64,000 nt of DNA, from assembly GCF_018861065.1 (NCBI RefSeq), contig NZ_JAHKQO010000037.1, positions 1 through 64,000 of the forward strand, in the 5' to 3' direction. Below, piece after piece: positions 27,011 through 36,412 of the stretch. How positions within the stretch are numbered: position 1 is the first letter of the stretch; each line of letters begins with the position of its first letter. The notes under the pieces are model-generated. The model was not told the origin of the DNA. It saw only the letters and a list, made by a program, of their open reading frames with translations, and did no database searches. The stretch comes from Paraglaciecola arctica. GTDB taxonomy: Bacteria; Pseudomonadota; Gammaproteobacteria; Enterobacterales; Alteromonadaceae. The position numbers and the translations under genes were made by a program.

Positions 27011-27553
27011 AAGGCATGATTTTTACAGAGTTCATGGACATGGTAGAAAGCGTTTTTTCGATTGATGTTTTGGAGGAGATTATAGAGAAAAGCGATTTAC
27101 CTAATAGGGGAGCGTACACTGCCGTAGGTACATACGACCACCAATAAATTGTAAAAATGACAGCACATCTCAGTCAAGCAAGCTGTTGATATTCCGATTG
27201 ATACCTTGTTAGAGTCATTTGGTAAACATCTATTTTGTCGGTTTTCCAAACGCTACCCAGAAATTTTTGAGGAGGTCAGTGGTCCCTTTGAACTTTTAAA
27301 AAATATAGACAATTACATTCATGTTGAGGTAAGAAAACTTTATCCTGATGCTGAATTACCACGTTTTTATCATCTGCAAACGTCAGCTAAAGAATTGATA
27401 ATGTACTATTTATCATCTCGTCATTTTGAAGAGCTCGCCGTGGGCTTATTCAAGGGATGTTTAGCACATTTTAAGGTCGAAGGTGAGGTTCACAAAAGTG
27501 AGACAGAATATCAAGGGCAACAGGCGATAGAAATTACTATCATTCTAATTTAA
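27007..27553 (+). pseudogene. Broken H-NOX (heme NO/oxygen-binding) sensor gene
   Basis: Frame 1 from GTG 27007 encodes the H-NOX N-terminus (MKGMIFTEFMDMVE, then NRGAYTAVGTYDHQ). It meets an in-frame TAA at 27145-27147 (codon 47), where family members carry Gln/Glu before IVKM. The frame resumes its likeness (IVKMTAHLSQAS) and then shifts: one extra base, or two missing, around 27184. From there another frame carries VDIPIDTLLESFGKHLF to the normal end at 27553. The proximal heme His (IHVEVRKLYP, codon 27320-27322) and the YxSxR heme-propionate motif (YLSSR, 27407-27421) are intact. Two separate lesions in an otherwise well-kept sequence point to recent inactivation. In relatives, the intact protein binds NO and inhibits a neighbouring kinase, tuning biofilm formation. 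Confidence 0.88.
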
Positions 27554-27577
27554 AGATTTAAAGCGAGCCGGAAAATT

Positions 27578-27594
27578 GAGTTTATTTCAAACTC
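27578..27594 (-). terminator. Hairpin between the convergent H-NOX remnant and the PEGA/FGE-like gene
   Basis: A 6-bp stem (27578-27583 with 27589-27594) has a 5-base loop. It is followed on the minus strand by a short T-containing stretch. It is weak but suitably placed between the two convergent ends. Confidence 0.35.
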
Positions 27595-27625
27595 GCCCTA
27601 CTGTTCTTGAGACCGTTATCGAGTT

Positions 27626-29497
27626 TCATTGTTCACGAACGACTCTAAAACCAATGTAGTTTGAACGGAAGCTGCTATCTAATTCCATTCGAGTCGACAC
27701 TCGGGCTAAACGTGGTGCAAAATTCCACGCTCCACCGCGAACCACTGCAGTGCCATCTGATTGTTTGCTGGTGGTCCATTCCCAGACATTACCAACTGTA
27801 TCGAATAAACCAAAATCATTGCGTTCAAAAGAACCCACTGGCGCTGTGCTAACGTTAGACCACTGACTGCCACACCAACCACAGTTTGCGTTGTCTGTGC
27901 TGACGCCTTCGCCCCACCAATAGTCTGTTTCCTTGCCCGCTCTTGCGGCATACTCCCAACGCGTTTCACTGGGTAATTTATAAGCTTGACTGCTGGCTTG
28001 TGATATCCATTTTACGTAGGCGTTGGCATCACGCATACTCACGCAAACTACAGGGTTGTTTTCATTCTGAGCAAATCCAGGCGCACGCCAATTGCGATCT
28101 TCTTTCCATACTGCTTGCCCATCTTCATATGCGGCGCAGCCTTTTTGTTTTTCTGCATCAGTCACATAACTAGTTGAATTTACAAAAGTTTCAAATGCCT
28201 TTACGCTTATTTCGGTTTCGCTGATTCCGAACGATTGTTTTAGGTCTTGGGTTTGCACCGGGCGTTCGTTGTCTAGGCCAACTCCAGTAATATCTCCCAT
28301 GCGAAAACTGCCAGCAGGAATCACTACTAAATCAGGTCCAGGAATGTCTCCAGCCAAAATGTCTTGAATTCGTTCACCTTTGCTAAAGGTATACTGTGAA
28401 CGATCTAACTCGACTTTAAGGGTTTGTGATTCAGACAAAGAAACTTTTTGTCTGCTTGATTCATAGCCACGTTTAACCACTTCAATATCATGTTCACCAG
28501 AGGGTAACATGACTTGTAGTTTAGTCGAGCCGTAGCTCACACCATCAATGAATACTTCGTCATCAAACACGTTTGAACGCACCGTTAGTTCGTACATTAC
28601 CGACTCATCTGTAGCCATAGGGGAAACTTTCACCTTAGTGGCTTTTGCGTTTTCGTTACCCTTAAAATTCACGCAATATCGTCGGTCTAATCCTAATAAC
28701 TCGCAGCCTTCAGAACGTTTTAAGTTACCTTGCAATTCTAAATTCATCTTAACGTTAAAGTTACCTTGACCACTAAAGTTGCTATCAGCAACTTCGCTTC
28801 GCAATACTTGCACTGAAGCATCTGACGTAGGTCTTCTTTTTTGAGCTTCATCCGATTCACTTAAACCTGCATAAACACTGTCTAAAAATCGTTTTGAGGC
28901 TTTTTGCTTAGCTAAGGATTTACCGCGATTAATACACTTCGCTAATGTCTCATCTTTATCACACGCAATGTTATGGCTGACAACTATGGCTTCTTGACGG
29001 TTAAACTCTTGGTACAAGCGATCGATACGGGCGCTGTTTAGTTGCTCTTTTAAACCTTCAATGGTGTTGAGCAGGCTATGTTTCGAGATTTGCATCTGTT
29101 CCACTTCTTGTAACTCATTTTGCCACTGATTGTATTTATCAGTAATGGCGTCTTTGATAGCTTTATGAGTCCTTACTGCTTTAGCGTAAGTTTCGATAGT
29201 GGGCGATATATTTAACTCAGGATCATCAATGACCTTTTCATATTGTAAGTTCATTTCAATCAAGGCAGATTGTCTATCCGCGTCAGCCAGTGTGGCGTTT
29301 TGACGAAGTTCGCTTAGTTCTCTTTCTAAGCTCGCTGCGTTGGCAATTTGAGCTTCGAGTGAACTGTTGTAATTATCGTATTCTGACTGTTTTACAGAAA
29401 TTTTATTTTCAACTTCTGCAACCGATAAGTCGGCAGCCAAAAGCTTGTGACTAAACGAAAGGGCAATGATAATAGAAAATTGAGCTATACGGTTCAT
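27626..29497 (-). CDS. Secreted coiled-coil, PEGA and formylglycine-enzyme-like protein
   Basis: From ATG 29497 (623 residues) it starts with a signal peptide (MNRIAQFSIIIALSFSHKLLA, cut near AA-DL). A long coiled coil (about 25-180) is followed by a PEGA domain (about 315-370: VFIDGVSYGSTKLQVMLPSGEH) and a C-terminal SUMF1/FGE-sulfatase fold (about 395-620), which opens PAGSFRMGD and closes VRGGAWNFAPRLARVSTR. The paired Cys that make FGE catalytic near the end are absent, so formylglycine formation is unlikely. The role is unknown; a periplasmic binding or scaffold role is inference. It follows mshQ in the same direction after about 180 bases. Confidence 0.8.
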   Translation of the reverse strand: MNRIAQFSIIIALSFSHKLLAADLSVAEVENKISVKQSEYDNYNSSLEAQIANAASLERELSELRQNATLADADRQSALIEMNLQYEKVIDDPELNISPTIETYAKAVRTHKAIKDAITDKYNQWQNELQEVEQMQISKHSLLNTIEGLKEQLNSARIDRLYQEFNRQEAIVVSHNIACDKDETLAKCINRGKSLAKQKASKRFLDSVYAGLSESDEAQKRRPTSDASVQVLRSEVADSNFSGQGNFNVKMNLELQGNLKRSEGCELLGLDRRYCVNFKGNENAKATKVKVSPMATDESVMYELTVRSNVFDDEVFIDGVSYGSTKLQVMLPSGEHDIEVVKRGYESSRQKVSLSESQTLKVELDRSQYTFSKGERIQDILAGDIPGPDLVVIPAGSFRMGDITGVGLDNERPVQTQDLKQSFGISETEISVKAFETFVNSTSYVTDAEKQKGCAAYEDGQAVWKEDRNWRAPGFAQNENNPVVCVSMRDANAYVKWISQASSQAYKLPSETRWEYAARAGKETDYWWGEGVSTDNANCGWCGSQWSNVSTAPVGSFERNDFGLFDTVGNVWEWTTSKQSDGTAVVRGGAWNFAPRLARVSTRMELDSSFRSNYIGFRVVREQ

Positions 29498-29675
29498 TAT
29501 TCGGTTCCAAACGGGTTGCTTGATGGCAACTATTTTTATTGTCATGACATAAATCGGGCGTAATGTTACCAGATCACAACTTTGCGTAGCCTATGCTATT
29601 GAGTTACAACAAAAAGCGCAAGCTTGTTACGTGGGCAAACGTTATTTTATTCACCTCACCCTATATAAATTAGGT

Positions 29676-32600
29676 TTAATTAAATACTTCTCGCCAATGA
29701 ATGATCCTATCGTTACCTCGAAATAGACCAAATGTGACTGTAGCTTGAGGGAAGTCATCAGTATTGATGAAACCGTCTCCACTCCAATCGTAATTAAGAT
29801 AAGTTGGCCAAGTTACGTTTGTTGCCGTGGGATCCAACCAAATATCTAACTCGCCGGCGGAATCAGGTGCTTCAAGAGTGAATTGGTTGCCAACAGCAAC
29901 ACCTTCAATCAATACTCCGGAACTGGTAACACTATTAAACGAGTTAGCGAAGGTAGTATCTGATAATTGAATTTCATTATTTGCTTCGCTGAAATCGATA
30001 CTGGTGCAATTGCTATCATCGATATTTAATAACCACTGGTCAGCATTAAAATATTCAGATTTTATCGGTACGTTAAGTGATTCGGTTTCAGGTCCATAGG
30101 TACTCTCCAATACCAAGCGACCATAACGAATTTGGGTACCTGTAACTTCTTCTATGTCCCAGCCTAAGCAGCTTGTATCAGTATGACTGGCTTGATAACA
30201 AATACTGTCTTCATTACCATTTTGGTCTATAAAAGTGCTGACAAAAAAGTCGCTAGTAAATGCCAGTGTTAACTGCGCTTCAAATGGTGAAACCGGAGCA
30301 AAAACGCTATTGTCAGTTGGATCCACTTTGTTATATCTGAAACTCCCATTGTTAATGGTAACCGTTCCTGAACCATCAAAATTGTCATTGCTAGCAATGA
30401 TAGGCAATTCACCTAAATTGAGAACGCTGACAGGTTTGCTAGAGGCATAAGTTGAGGTATCAACAAAGCTTAACTCCGCTGCAGTGGGTTTTTCTGGCAA
30501 GTAGTTCCAATAAGTGTCACTGTAATTAAATGTTCTATCGCCCAAGGCGTTGTAGGCTGTAATAGTAAATTCTGGAGACGTTTCAAAATCTACACTCTGA
30601 CCTAAATAGCTAAATGTACTGTTACAGGTATCAGCCAATGTCGGTACCTCGGTTAAGGCGACATCAAAATAAGCGGGATAGAAATCTCCAAGTATCAGGG
30701 GGTCAGCAACAGCAACTTTATTTCCAAGGTAATTGGCATCTTGAACATCTATTTCAATACGGCCGACTTCAGTGTAATGGGCCAAAGAGTAACTATGCTC
30801 GCCGTCACTAAAACTAAGGCCTGAGGCATCGCCAAAGGCTGCACTTAGGCCTGAAATTGTGGTGCCTGAATCCGAATATTTAAAGGTACCATTTTCACCG
30901 GAGCTAACAGGAGAAACTCTCATCACTTTTAATTGCGGGTTTTCAGCCTGGTAATTCGGTAATAATTTATCATTACTGCCATAAGCGCCGATGACAAAAG
31001 TAAAGTTTTCTGCAGCCACATAGTTATTTTGGTTACCTGTGCCGCCATATAATAATTCAGTTTCAGCAACACTCAATTCTAAGTAGCTAGGGTAAACATC
31101 AACAGGCTCATTGTCGGAGTTTTCGAACGTGACACCATCTATTTCAGCGGCCACACTCAGCGTTAATCTACCTGCATCGGGATAATTCAGCAGCCCTAGG
31201 CTCGCTACCCCTTGCGCATCAAACTCTACTGCAATGTTGCCACTACTTTCACCTGTTCCATCACCCGCGATATTAATATCATTGAGCGGTTTGAGACATT
31301 GGTTCGGTGATTCGCAGTCATACGATAACGTAATTTCTTGGGGGCCCTCTAACAACGCTTCACATACGTTATCGACACTGCGAACCGCCCTTACATTAAC
31401 GTTTTCGAAATTATTAGCGGCAATTTGATCTGGTAACGGGTCACCAATAGTTGCGCCGTATATTTCAAATCCATCATTTGAAAACGTCATGTCACAGCTT
31501 TCAGTCGTGCCATTAAAACAGTAAAAATCGGCCTCTGGATTAGCTGCGGTTTTTGCCATAGTAATAGTGCTTTCATCGGTGATATTTAGGCTGGTGGTCA
31601 ATTCGCCAGTAAAGACTAGAGTATCGCCGCCTGACCATCCAGATGGGGCTAGAGTGATTGCAGTTTCTTGATCGTATAAAATGTCACAGTTTGCATTTGC
31701 ACAGGCTTTGATGGTGACTGTTTCGGCTTCGCAAGTGAACCCTTGGCCATCATGTACAATTTCATAATGATCCGGCGCGATAGCCCTACATTCATGTCGT
31801 TCATTCATAATCTCTATGACTTGGGAGGTGGGTAACACACCTTGGTAAACTCGCACTTCGTCAATTAGCCCGTGAAAGTCATAACTGGCATTTCTAGACC
31901 AGCCGCCTACCCGCAGTTCGCTGTCGACCACCGCACGACTTTTATTCGGTGTGCTGTGTCTTTGGGTAAGTGTTTGTTTTACACCATCGATATGCATAGA
32001 ATTGCGAGTAACGCTACCATTTGTAAATTCCACGGCAATATGATGCCAGCCATTGGCTAAGCCAGCGTTTGAAACGCCGTACACGTCACTATTTCCAGTG
32101 TTAAAGCCAATTGCACCATTGTAGATCCAGATGTCGTGTATGTCCCAACCTATCGGCATGGTGTTGTTGGTACCATCCCAATTCATCCAAAAGGTGACTG
32201 TGGTTTTGACATCATCGGTTCTGGTATCTAGTGGCAATCCTGTCACTTGAATTGCGCCATCATTTTGACTGGCATACCCACAAGTACCAAAATTACCTTC
32301 TAACGCAGGAGTAGTGGTCTCTGGTACTGAATTATTGTTAACCCTAGCATGATGTTCGTTACCACTGCTGTCGATAATTTCGTCTGGGCTTCCATCCCAG
32401 TTGTCTTCTTCGAAACGGTATTCTAACAATAATGTAGGTGGAACTGGGCAAGTTCGGGTTTCACCCATAATTTTTACGATTTGAGTTTCGGTTAGCGCGG
32501 TTGTATACACTTTAGGTTCGTCGATGGCACCATTAAAATGGAATCTCGATCCGCTTTCTCGAGAATTATTGGTTTCGCCACCAATACTTGCTGGTCCTGT

Positions 32601-34580
32601 GTCGCTACCCCATGTGCCAGTGTATGTAGATACGGTATCGCCATTATTAAGCACTTGTGCGACACCATCAACATAGATCTGTATTGTTTTGGCTGTGACA
32701 TCATGGACCGCGGCGACAAAGTACCATTTATTAGTTGTAATCACTGCGTTTCTGGTGTCAACGATCACCGGACGAACGGCCCTAGAATAGAGTCTTAACT
32801 TGCCCGCACCGCCGTCACCTAAACTAAAGCCGAATCCTTGAGTATTATTTTGATCATCGATAAAAATTCGAGAGTCAGAATTCAAGTCCGCAGCATTGAT
32901 CCATGCGGTAATCGTGAGACTTTCGGTTAAATTGGGAAATGAGGAAGGCAATTGCACGTAGTCATCATCACCATCAAATTGACCGTAGTGACAGGTACCA
33001 GGACTGCCTTCAAAAACAGGATTGATGTCGTCGGTAACTGACGCATTAAATGGCGTTGCGTCATATCCATAGATGCTACTATCAACGACTTGGGCGGTAT
33101 AATCATTCCATTTAAATTCATCAAAATGATATTCAGCAATGGGCCTAGGAGGACAAGGGTGGCGTTCTTGCATGATGGTTTCGATTTGCGAGGTGGTCAG
33201 CGAGCCTTCATATATGCGTACTTCATCTATTAGTCCGTGGAAATCGTAACCACTATTAGCTGACCAGCCGCCAATTCTCAGCTCACTGTCTACATAGGCT
33301 CGACTGTTACTAGGTGTACTCTGACGTTGGGTGAGCGACTGCTCAACGCCGTCAATATACATTCGGTTATTAGTGATATTACCGTTAGTAAATTCGACCG
33401 CTATATGATGCCAGCCATTGGCTAGGCCAGAACTTGAAGTGCCAAACACGTCACCATTGCCAGTGTTAAAACCTATTGAACCACTCACAATCCAAATATC
33501 GTAGCTATCCCATCCAATGGGCATGGTGCTGTTGGTTCCATCCCAATTCATCCAGAAGGTGACAGTGGTTTTAACATTCGGGGTAGTGGTATCAAGTGGC
33601 AATCCAGTGACTTGAATGGAACCATCGTTTTGGCTGGCGTATCCACAAGTACCGGTATTGCCTGTTAAAGCTGGAGAGGCGAAATCTGGCAAAGAGTTAT
33701 ACAACACCTTACCATGATGATCATTGCCAGAGTAATCGAGAATTTCGCCAGCAGTGCCGTCCCAGTCGTCTTCTTCGAAGCGGTACTCTGCAATTAATGA
33801 AAAGCAATTTTGTTCAGCCCGTCCGCTTCCATCAAAATTATTTCCGGCAGATTCATTCTGGTAAATACTTAAAATATCACTACTTGAAAGTTGTTCATCA
33901 AATATCTTGAATTCGTCTAATAAACCAACAAAACTTTGAGAAGAGGTAAAGCTGCCGCCTGTTCTATCTTGTTCTTGACCAATGATCACAGCATTAGATT
34001 TAGACCGCAATTGGCCACTACCGACACCGTCATCACAATCTTGTCGTTGTCCATCTATATATAAACAGACAATGTTACGAACACGTATTACTGCTAAGTG
34101 ATGCCATTGACCGTTTGTTAGTGTAATACTGCTATTAAGTATTTCACTTCTATCCCCGACTTTTACGACTACCTGTTGGCTATTTCTCAGGTAGATTTCT
34201 AATTCATCGTCACTTCCGTTTCCGTAACTTAAAGCTTGAAAAATTTCTTGTTGGGATTTGGTAACCGAGGTTTGAAACCACACAGAAACAGTAAAGTTAT
34301 TCAGCCCGTCTACTATTTCATGGGGGAGGCTGGCCCAGTCAGACGTATTGGTCGCCGACAAATCTAAAGCACTATTTGTAACCCCTTGAGCGGAATTAGA
34401 TACCACTCCCGTAACTTGGGCGTTGTAGGTACCGGTTTGGTCAATAATTTCGTTACCCGTGCCAGTATACTCACATTCATCAAACTGGTAATTAACGATT
34501 GGATTGGCTATGGCAAAGGCATTAAATGCTTGGGTAACGCTGAATACAAAAAATACCAAGGCAATCAATCGATTAATCAT
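29676..34580 (-). CDS. mshQ: MSHA biogenesis protein MshQ, giant LamG-domain protein
   Basis: Last gene of the MSHA locus; 1634 residues with a signal peptide (about 1-24). Four concanavalin/LamG domains lie at about 50-235, 315-475, 530-708 and 775-935, each joined by an EYxFxE-W-containing linker. Domains two and four are near copies (see repeats). The C-terminal ~550 residues (from about 1080) fit the DUF6701 region of MshQ and end with GDDFPQATVTFGLFRGNDRIIHWREVF-like residues (positions 1607-1634). It starts right where mshP ends. MshQ homologues are thought to sit at the pilus tip or surface; no enzyme motif is visible. Confidence 0.88.
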   Translation of the reverse strand: MINRLIALVFFVFSVTQAFNAFAIANPIVNYQFDECEYTGTGNEIIDQTGTYNAQVTGVVSNSAQGVTNSALDLSATNTSDWASLPHEIVDGLNNFTVSVWFQTSVTKSQQEIFQALSYGNGSDDELEIYLRNSQQVVVKVGDRSEILNSSITLTNGQWHHLAVIRVRNIVCLYIDGQRQDCDDGVGSGQLRSKSNAVIIGQEQDRTGGSFTSSQSFVGLLDEFKIFDEQLSSSDILSIYQNESAGNNFDGSGRAEQNCFSLIAEYRFEEDDWDGTAGEILDYSGNDHHGKVLYNSLPDFASPALTGNTGTCGYASQNDGSIQVTGLPLDTTTPNVKTTVTFWMNWDGTNSTMPIGWDSYDIWIVSGSIGFNTGNGDVFGTSSSGLANGWHHIAVEFTNGNITNNRMYIDGVEQSLTQRQSTPSNSRAYVDSELRIGGWSANSGYDFHGLIDEVRIYEGSLTTSQIETIMQERHPCPPRPIAEYHFDEFKWNDYTAQVVDSSIYGYDATPFNASVTDDINPVFEGSPGTCHYGQFDGDDDYVQLPSSFPNLTESLTITAWINAADLNSDSRIFIDDQNNTQGFGFSLGDGGAGKLRLYSRAVRPVIVDTRNAVITTNKWYFVAAVHDVTAKTIQIYVDGVAQVLNNGDTVSTYTGTWGSDTGPASIGGETNNSRESGSRFHFNGAIDEPKVYTTALTETQIVKIMGETRTCPVPPTLLLEYRFEEDNWDGSPDEIIDSSGNEHHARVNNNSVPETTTPALEGNFGTCGYASQNDGAIQVTGLPLDTRTDDVKTTVTFWMNWDGTNNTMPIGWDIHDIWIYNGAIGFNTGNSDVYGVSNAGLANGWHHIAVEFTNGSVTRNSMHIDGVKQTLTQRHSTPNKSRAVVDSELRVGGWSRNASYDFHGLIDEVRVYQGVLPTSQVIEIMNERHECRAIAPDHYEIVHDGQGFTCEAETVTIKACANANCDILYDQETAITLAPSGWSGGDTLVFTGELTTSLNITDESTITMAKTAANPEADFYCFNGTTESCDMTFSNDGFEIYGATIGDPLPDQIAANNFENVNVRAVRSVDNVCEALLEGPQEITLSYDCESPNQCLKPLNDINIAGDGTGESSGNIAVEFDAQGVASLGLLNYPDAGRLTLSVAAEIDGVTFENSDNEPVDVYPSYLELSVAETELLYGGTGNQNNYVAAENFTFVIGAYGSNDKLLPNYQAENPQLKVMRVSPVSSGENGTFKYSDSGTTISGLSAAFGDASGLSFSDGEHSYSLAHYTEVGRIEIDVQDANYLGNKVAVADPLILGDFYPAYFDVALTEVPTLADTCNSTFSYLGQSVDFETSPEFTITAYNALGDRTFNYSDTYWNYLPEKPTAAELSFVDTSTYASSKPVSVLNLGELPIIASNDNFDGSGTVTINNGSFRYNKVDPTDNSVFAPVSPFEAQLTLAFTSDFFVSTFIDQNGNEDSICYQASHTDTSCLGWDIEEVTGTQIRYGRLVLESTYGPETESLNVPIKSEYFNADQWLLNIDDSNCTSIDFSEANNEIQLSDTTFANSFNSVTSSGVLIEGVAVGNQFTLEAPDSAGELDIWLDPTATNVTWPTYLNYDWSGDGFINTDDFPQATVTFGLFRGNDRIIHWREVFN
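31795..32425 (-). repeat. LamG unit copy B inside mshQ
   Basis: Direct copy of the unit at 33160-33790, offset about 1365 bases. It covers the linker EYRFEEDNWDG and the whole LamG domain through the NERHEC end. The two copies agree at most amino-acid positions, including TTVTFWMNWDGTN and GLANGWHHIAVEFTNG. Confidence 0.8.
33160..33790 (-). repeat. LamG unit copy A inside mshQ
   Basis: Partner of the unit at 31795-32425. The linker EYRFEEDDWDG and LamG domain through QERHPC are closely similar to copy B, while LamG domains one and three are clearly different. This suggests a recent segmental duplication within the gene. Confidence 0.8.
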
Positions 34581-35026
34581 TATTCTGACTCCAGCATTGC
34601 GTCAATATACACAAAACGCGTCACATTTATTTTACCCGCAGAGCATTGGCCTGTGCTGGAAAAGGTCCAAAAAGTAAAGGTTTTAGCGCCGTCTTCGATT
34701 GATTTAGACGTGGGAGTCACACTGTAATTACAGTTTTCTAAACCGGCTACCGCGTTAAACTCTTTTGACACTGGATGGTTACACCCTCCACCAAATTCTT
34801 GTGCTACAGCACATTCTATTCCAGCTCTCGCCGCATTTAGGGCTCTTTGGCCTAGTACTTCATGGATAATAGAATCTGAAGACGATGATAATAATCGTGT
34901 TATCGTTAGCCCTAGCAGCGCTAATACAATTATCACGAACAAAGCTATAACCAGCATGCTGCCTTTTTGGTTAGATAAACTAGCCAATGAAAATGGTTGA
35001 TGTTTTTTACGGTACATTGGGTACAT
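34580..35026 (-). CDS. mshP: MSHA biogenesis protein MshP
   Basis: Small pseudopilin-like inner-membrane protein of the MSHA system. The hydrophobic segment GSMLVIALFVIIVLALLGLTITRLL is typical of MshP/PilX-like proteins (residue run shortened: positions about 24-48). The C-terminal domain has paired Cys. The start is uncertain: ATG 35026 (148 residues, MYPMYRKK), ATG 35017, or ATG 35068 further inside mshO. I prefer 35026, which overlaps mshO by 20 bases. It ends on the first base of mshQ. Confidence 0.85.
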   Translation of the reverse strand: MYPMYRKKHQPFSLASLSNQKGSMLVIALFVIIVLALLGLTITRLLSSSSDSIIHEVLGQRALNAARAGIECAVAQEFGGGCNHPVSKEFNAVAGLENCNYSVTPTSKSIEDGAKTFTFWTFSSTGQCSAGKINVTRFVYIDAMLESE

Positions 35027-35870
35027 GTATTTCACTACTGAAATTGATAATTTCTTCGTTATGCTCAAAGGCTAACAAAACATGCACTATGCTGTTACGC
35101 GTTAGCGTGGCTTCATATATTCTAAAAGGTGTCTCACTAGGGTTATTAAAATCATTATTGATGTTTTCAGCCATCAAAGTACCTGAAGTATAAATAACCT
35201 GATCCTCGCTTATATTTCCTTCATTTCGATAGATACTGCGGTCGTTCTGGTGGGCACAGTAACTGATGGTTTTTCTACCTATATACAGACGAGAAGCGGG
35301 CGAGTGATCTTCAAAAGCTCCGCTGACAGTTAGCACTGCGGTTCCACTAGGATCATCAGCCGTATTGCAACTTGTATCGGGCCCGGTATCCGTGCAACTA
35401 GTTATTGCTTTACGTTTGTTATTTGCCAAATGATATACGTCGTTGTTGTTTTCGAGAGTATTAGTAGGATAAACAATGGCGAAATCACCAGGATTCAATT
35501 GAAACCCTATTGGATTATTGGCGTACTCCACTATAGTGGCTGAATTCGATGTGTCAGGTTTCACTGACAAGCTAGTATAAAAACTCACCCATTCAGAAGG
35601 TATAAATTCAATACAGATTATAGAGCCGGAGTTATTGGCCCTTACTCGCGCGCTGTTGGGGACCGCCATTCGGAGTTCTCGGGTGAGTCGCTCTACAGCA
35701 AAACGACTGTCTCCTAACAGTTGGTCGCGTTCAGTGGCATCGTTATAAATGCCTACACCTGTACGAATAAAACCAGCGATACCAACAGATACAACCCCTA
35801 AAACAATGATCACAGTCACCAATTCGACTAAGGTAAAACCTCTATTTGTTGTCTTAGTTGAGCAATACAC
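35007..35870 (-). CDS. mshO: MSHA minor pilin MshO
   Basis: Type IV minor pilin of 287 residues. It has a short leader and prepilin-peptidase site NRG-FTLVEL with Glu5, then a hydrophobic helix (about 12-34). The globular part has the family stretch DSRFAVERLTRELRMAVPNS and several Cys. The GTG start shares one base with the mshD stop (TAGTG). Confidence 0.92.
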   Translation of the reverse strand: MYCSTKTTNRGFTLVELVTVIIVLGVVSVGIAGFIRTGVGIYNDATERDQLLGDSRFAVERLTRELRMAVPNSARVRANNSGSIICIEFIPSEWVSFYTSLSVKPDTSNSATIVEYANNPIGFQLNPGDFAIVYPTNTLENNNDVYHLANNKRKAITSCTDTGPDTSCNTADDPSGTAVLTVSGAFEDHSPASRLYIGRKTISYCAHQNDRSIYRNEGNISEDQVIYTSGTLMAENINNDFNNPSETPFRIYEATLTRNSIVHVLLAFEHNEEIINFSSEIHVPNVP

Positions 35871-36412
35871 TAGTAATTACTCCGAAAAGTAGAAAATATG
35901 ATATTTTCATCATTAGGAGTAGTAACAGTAACGGTAATTAACTTAGTGTTACTCACAACGGTATCTGCGATTCCATCCATGTTAGCGTCGTAAATAACCG
36001 TTACATTAAGAGCAAAACCTTCATACAAATTGTTGTTATCTATTGTAGTGCTTTCACCAAAAGTGTTTTTAATCCCAGCACCTGATTCAGTCAGTCCATT
36101 ATAATCATCCACATCGTCAAAACTCGCTCGAGTCTCTCCGGTATCTGGACCTAAATTAACCGTGCCAATACATGCGGCATCACAAAAATTTGTGCCACCA
36201 GTGCGATCGGATTTTTCATCAAAAGACTTACTGGTAATTTCGTTTAATATGGATTGCCCCAATTCAGTGGCTCGAACTTGATAGATAGGCTCTACGCTGC
36301 GTATTGCTTGAGGTACAATCAAGGAGGTAAACAAAACTAAGGCGATAGAAAATACTATAATGCCGATAACAAGTTCGGTCAGTGTGAATCCAGCAGCTTT
36401 ATTCACAAGCAT
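35870..36412 (-). CDS. mshD: MSHA minor pilin MshD
   Basis: Type IV minor pilin, 180 residues from ATG 36412. AGGGG about eight bases upstream decides this start. The leader is MLVNKAAG, cut before FTLTELVIG; Thr replaces the usual Ile/Val, and Glu5 is kept. A Cys pair (NFCDAACIG, about residue 65) may form a disulfide. It overlaps the mshC end by 14 bases. Confidence 0.92.
   Translation of the reverse strand: MLVNKAAGFTLTELVIGIIVFSIALVLFTSLIVPQAIRSVEPIYQVRATELGQSILNEITSKSFDEKSDRTGGTNFCDAACIGTVNLGPDTGETRASFDDVDDYNGLTESGAGIKNTFGESTTIDNNNLYEGFALNVTVIYDANMDGIADTVVSNTKLITVTVTTPNDENIIFSTFRSNY

Noticed and set aside
27206-27553. A separate 115-residue gene after the response regulator
   Set aside because: It has no ribosome site at its TTG and is the C-terminal part of H-NOX; upstream residues of the same domain lie in the other frame.
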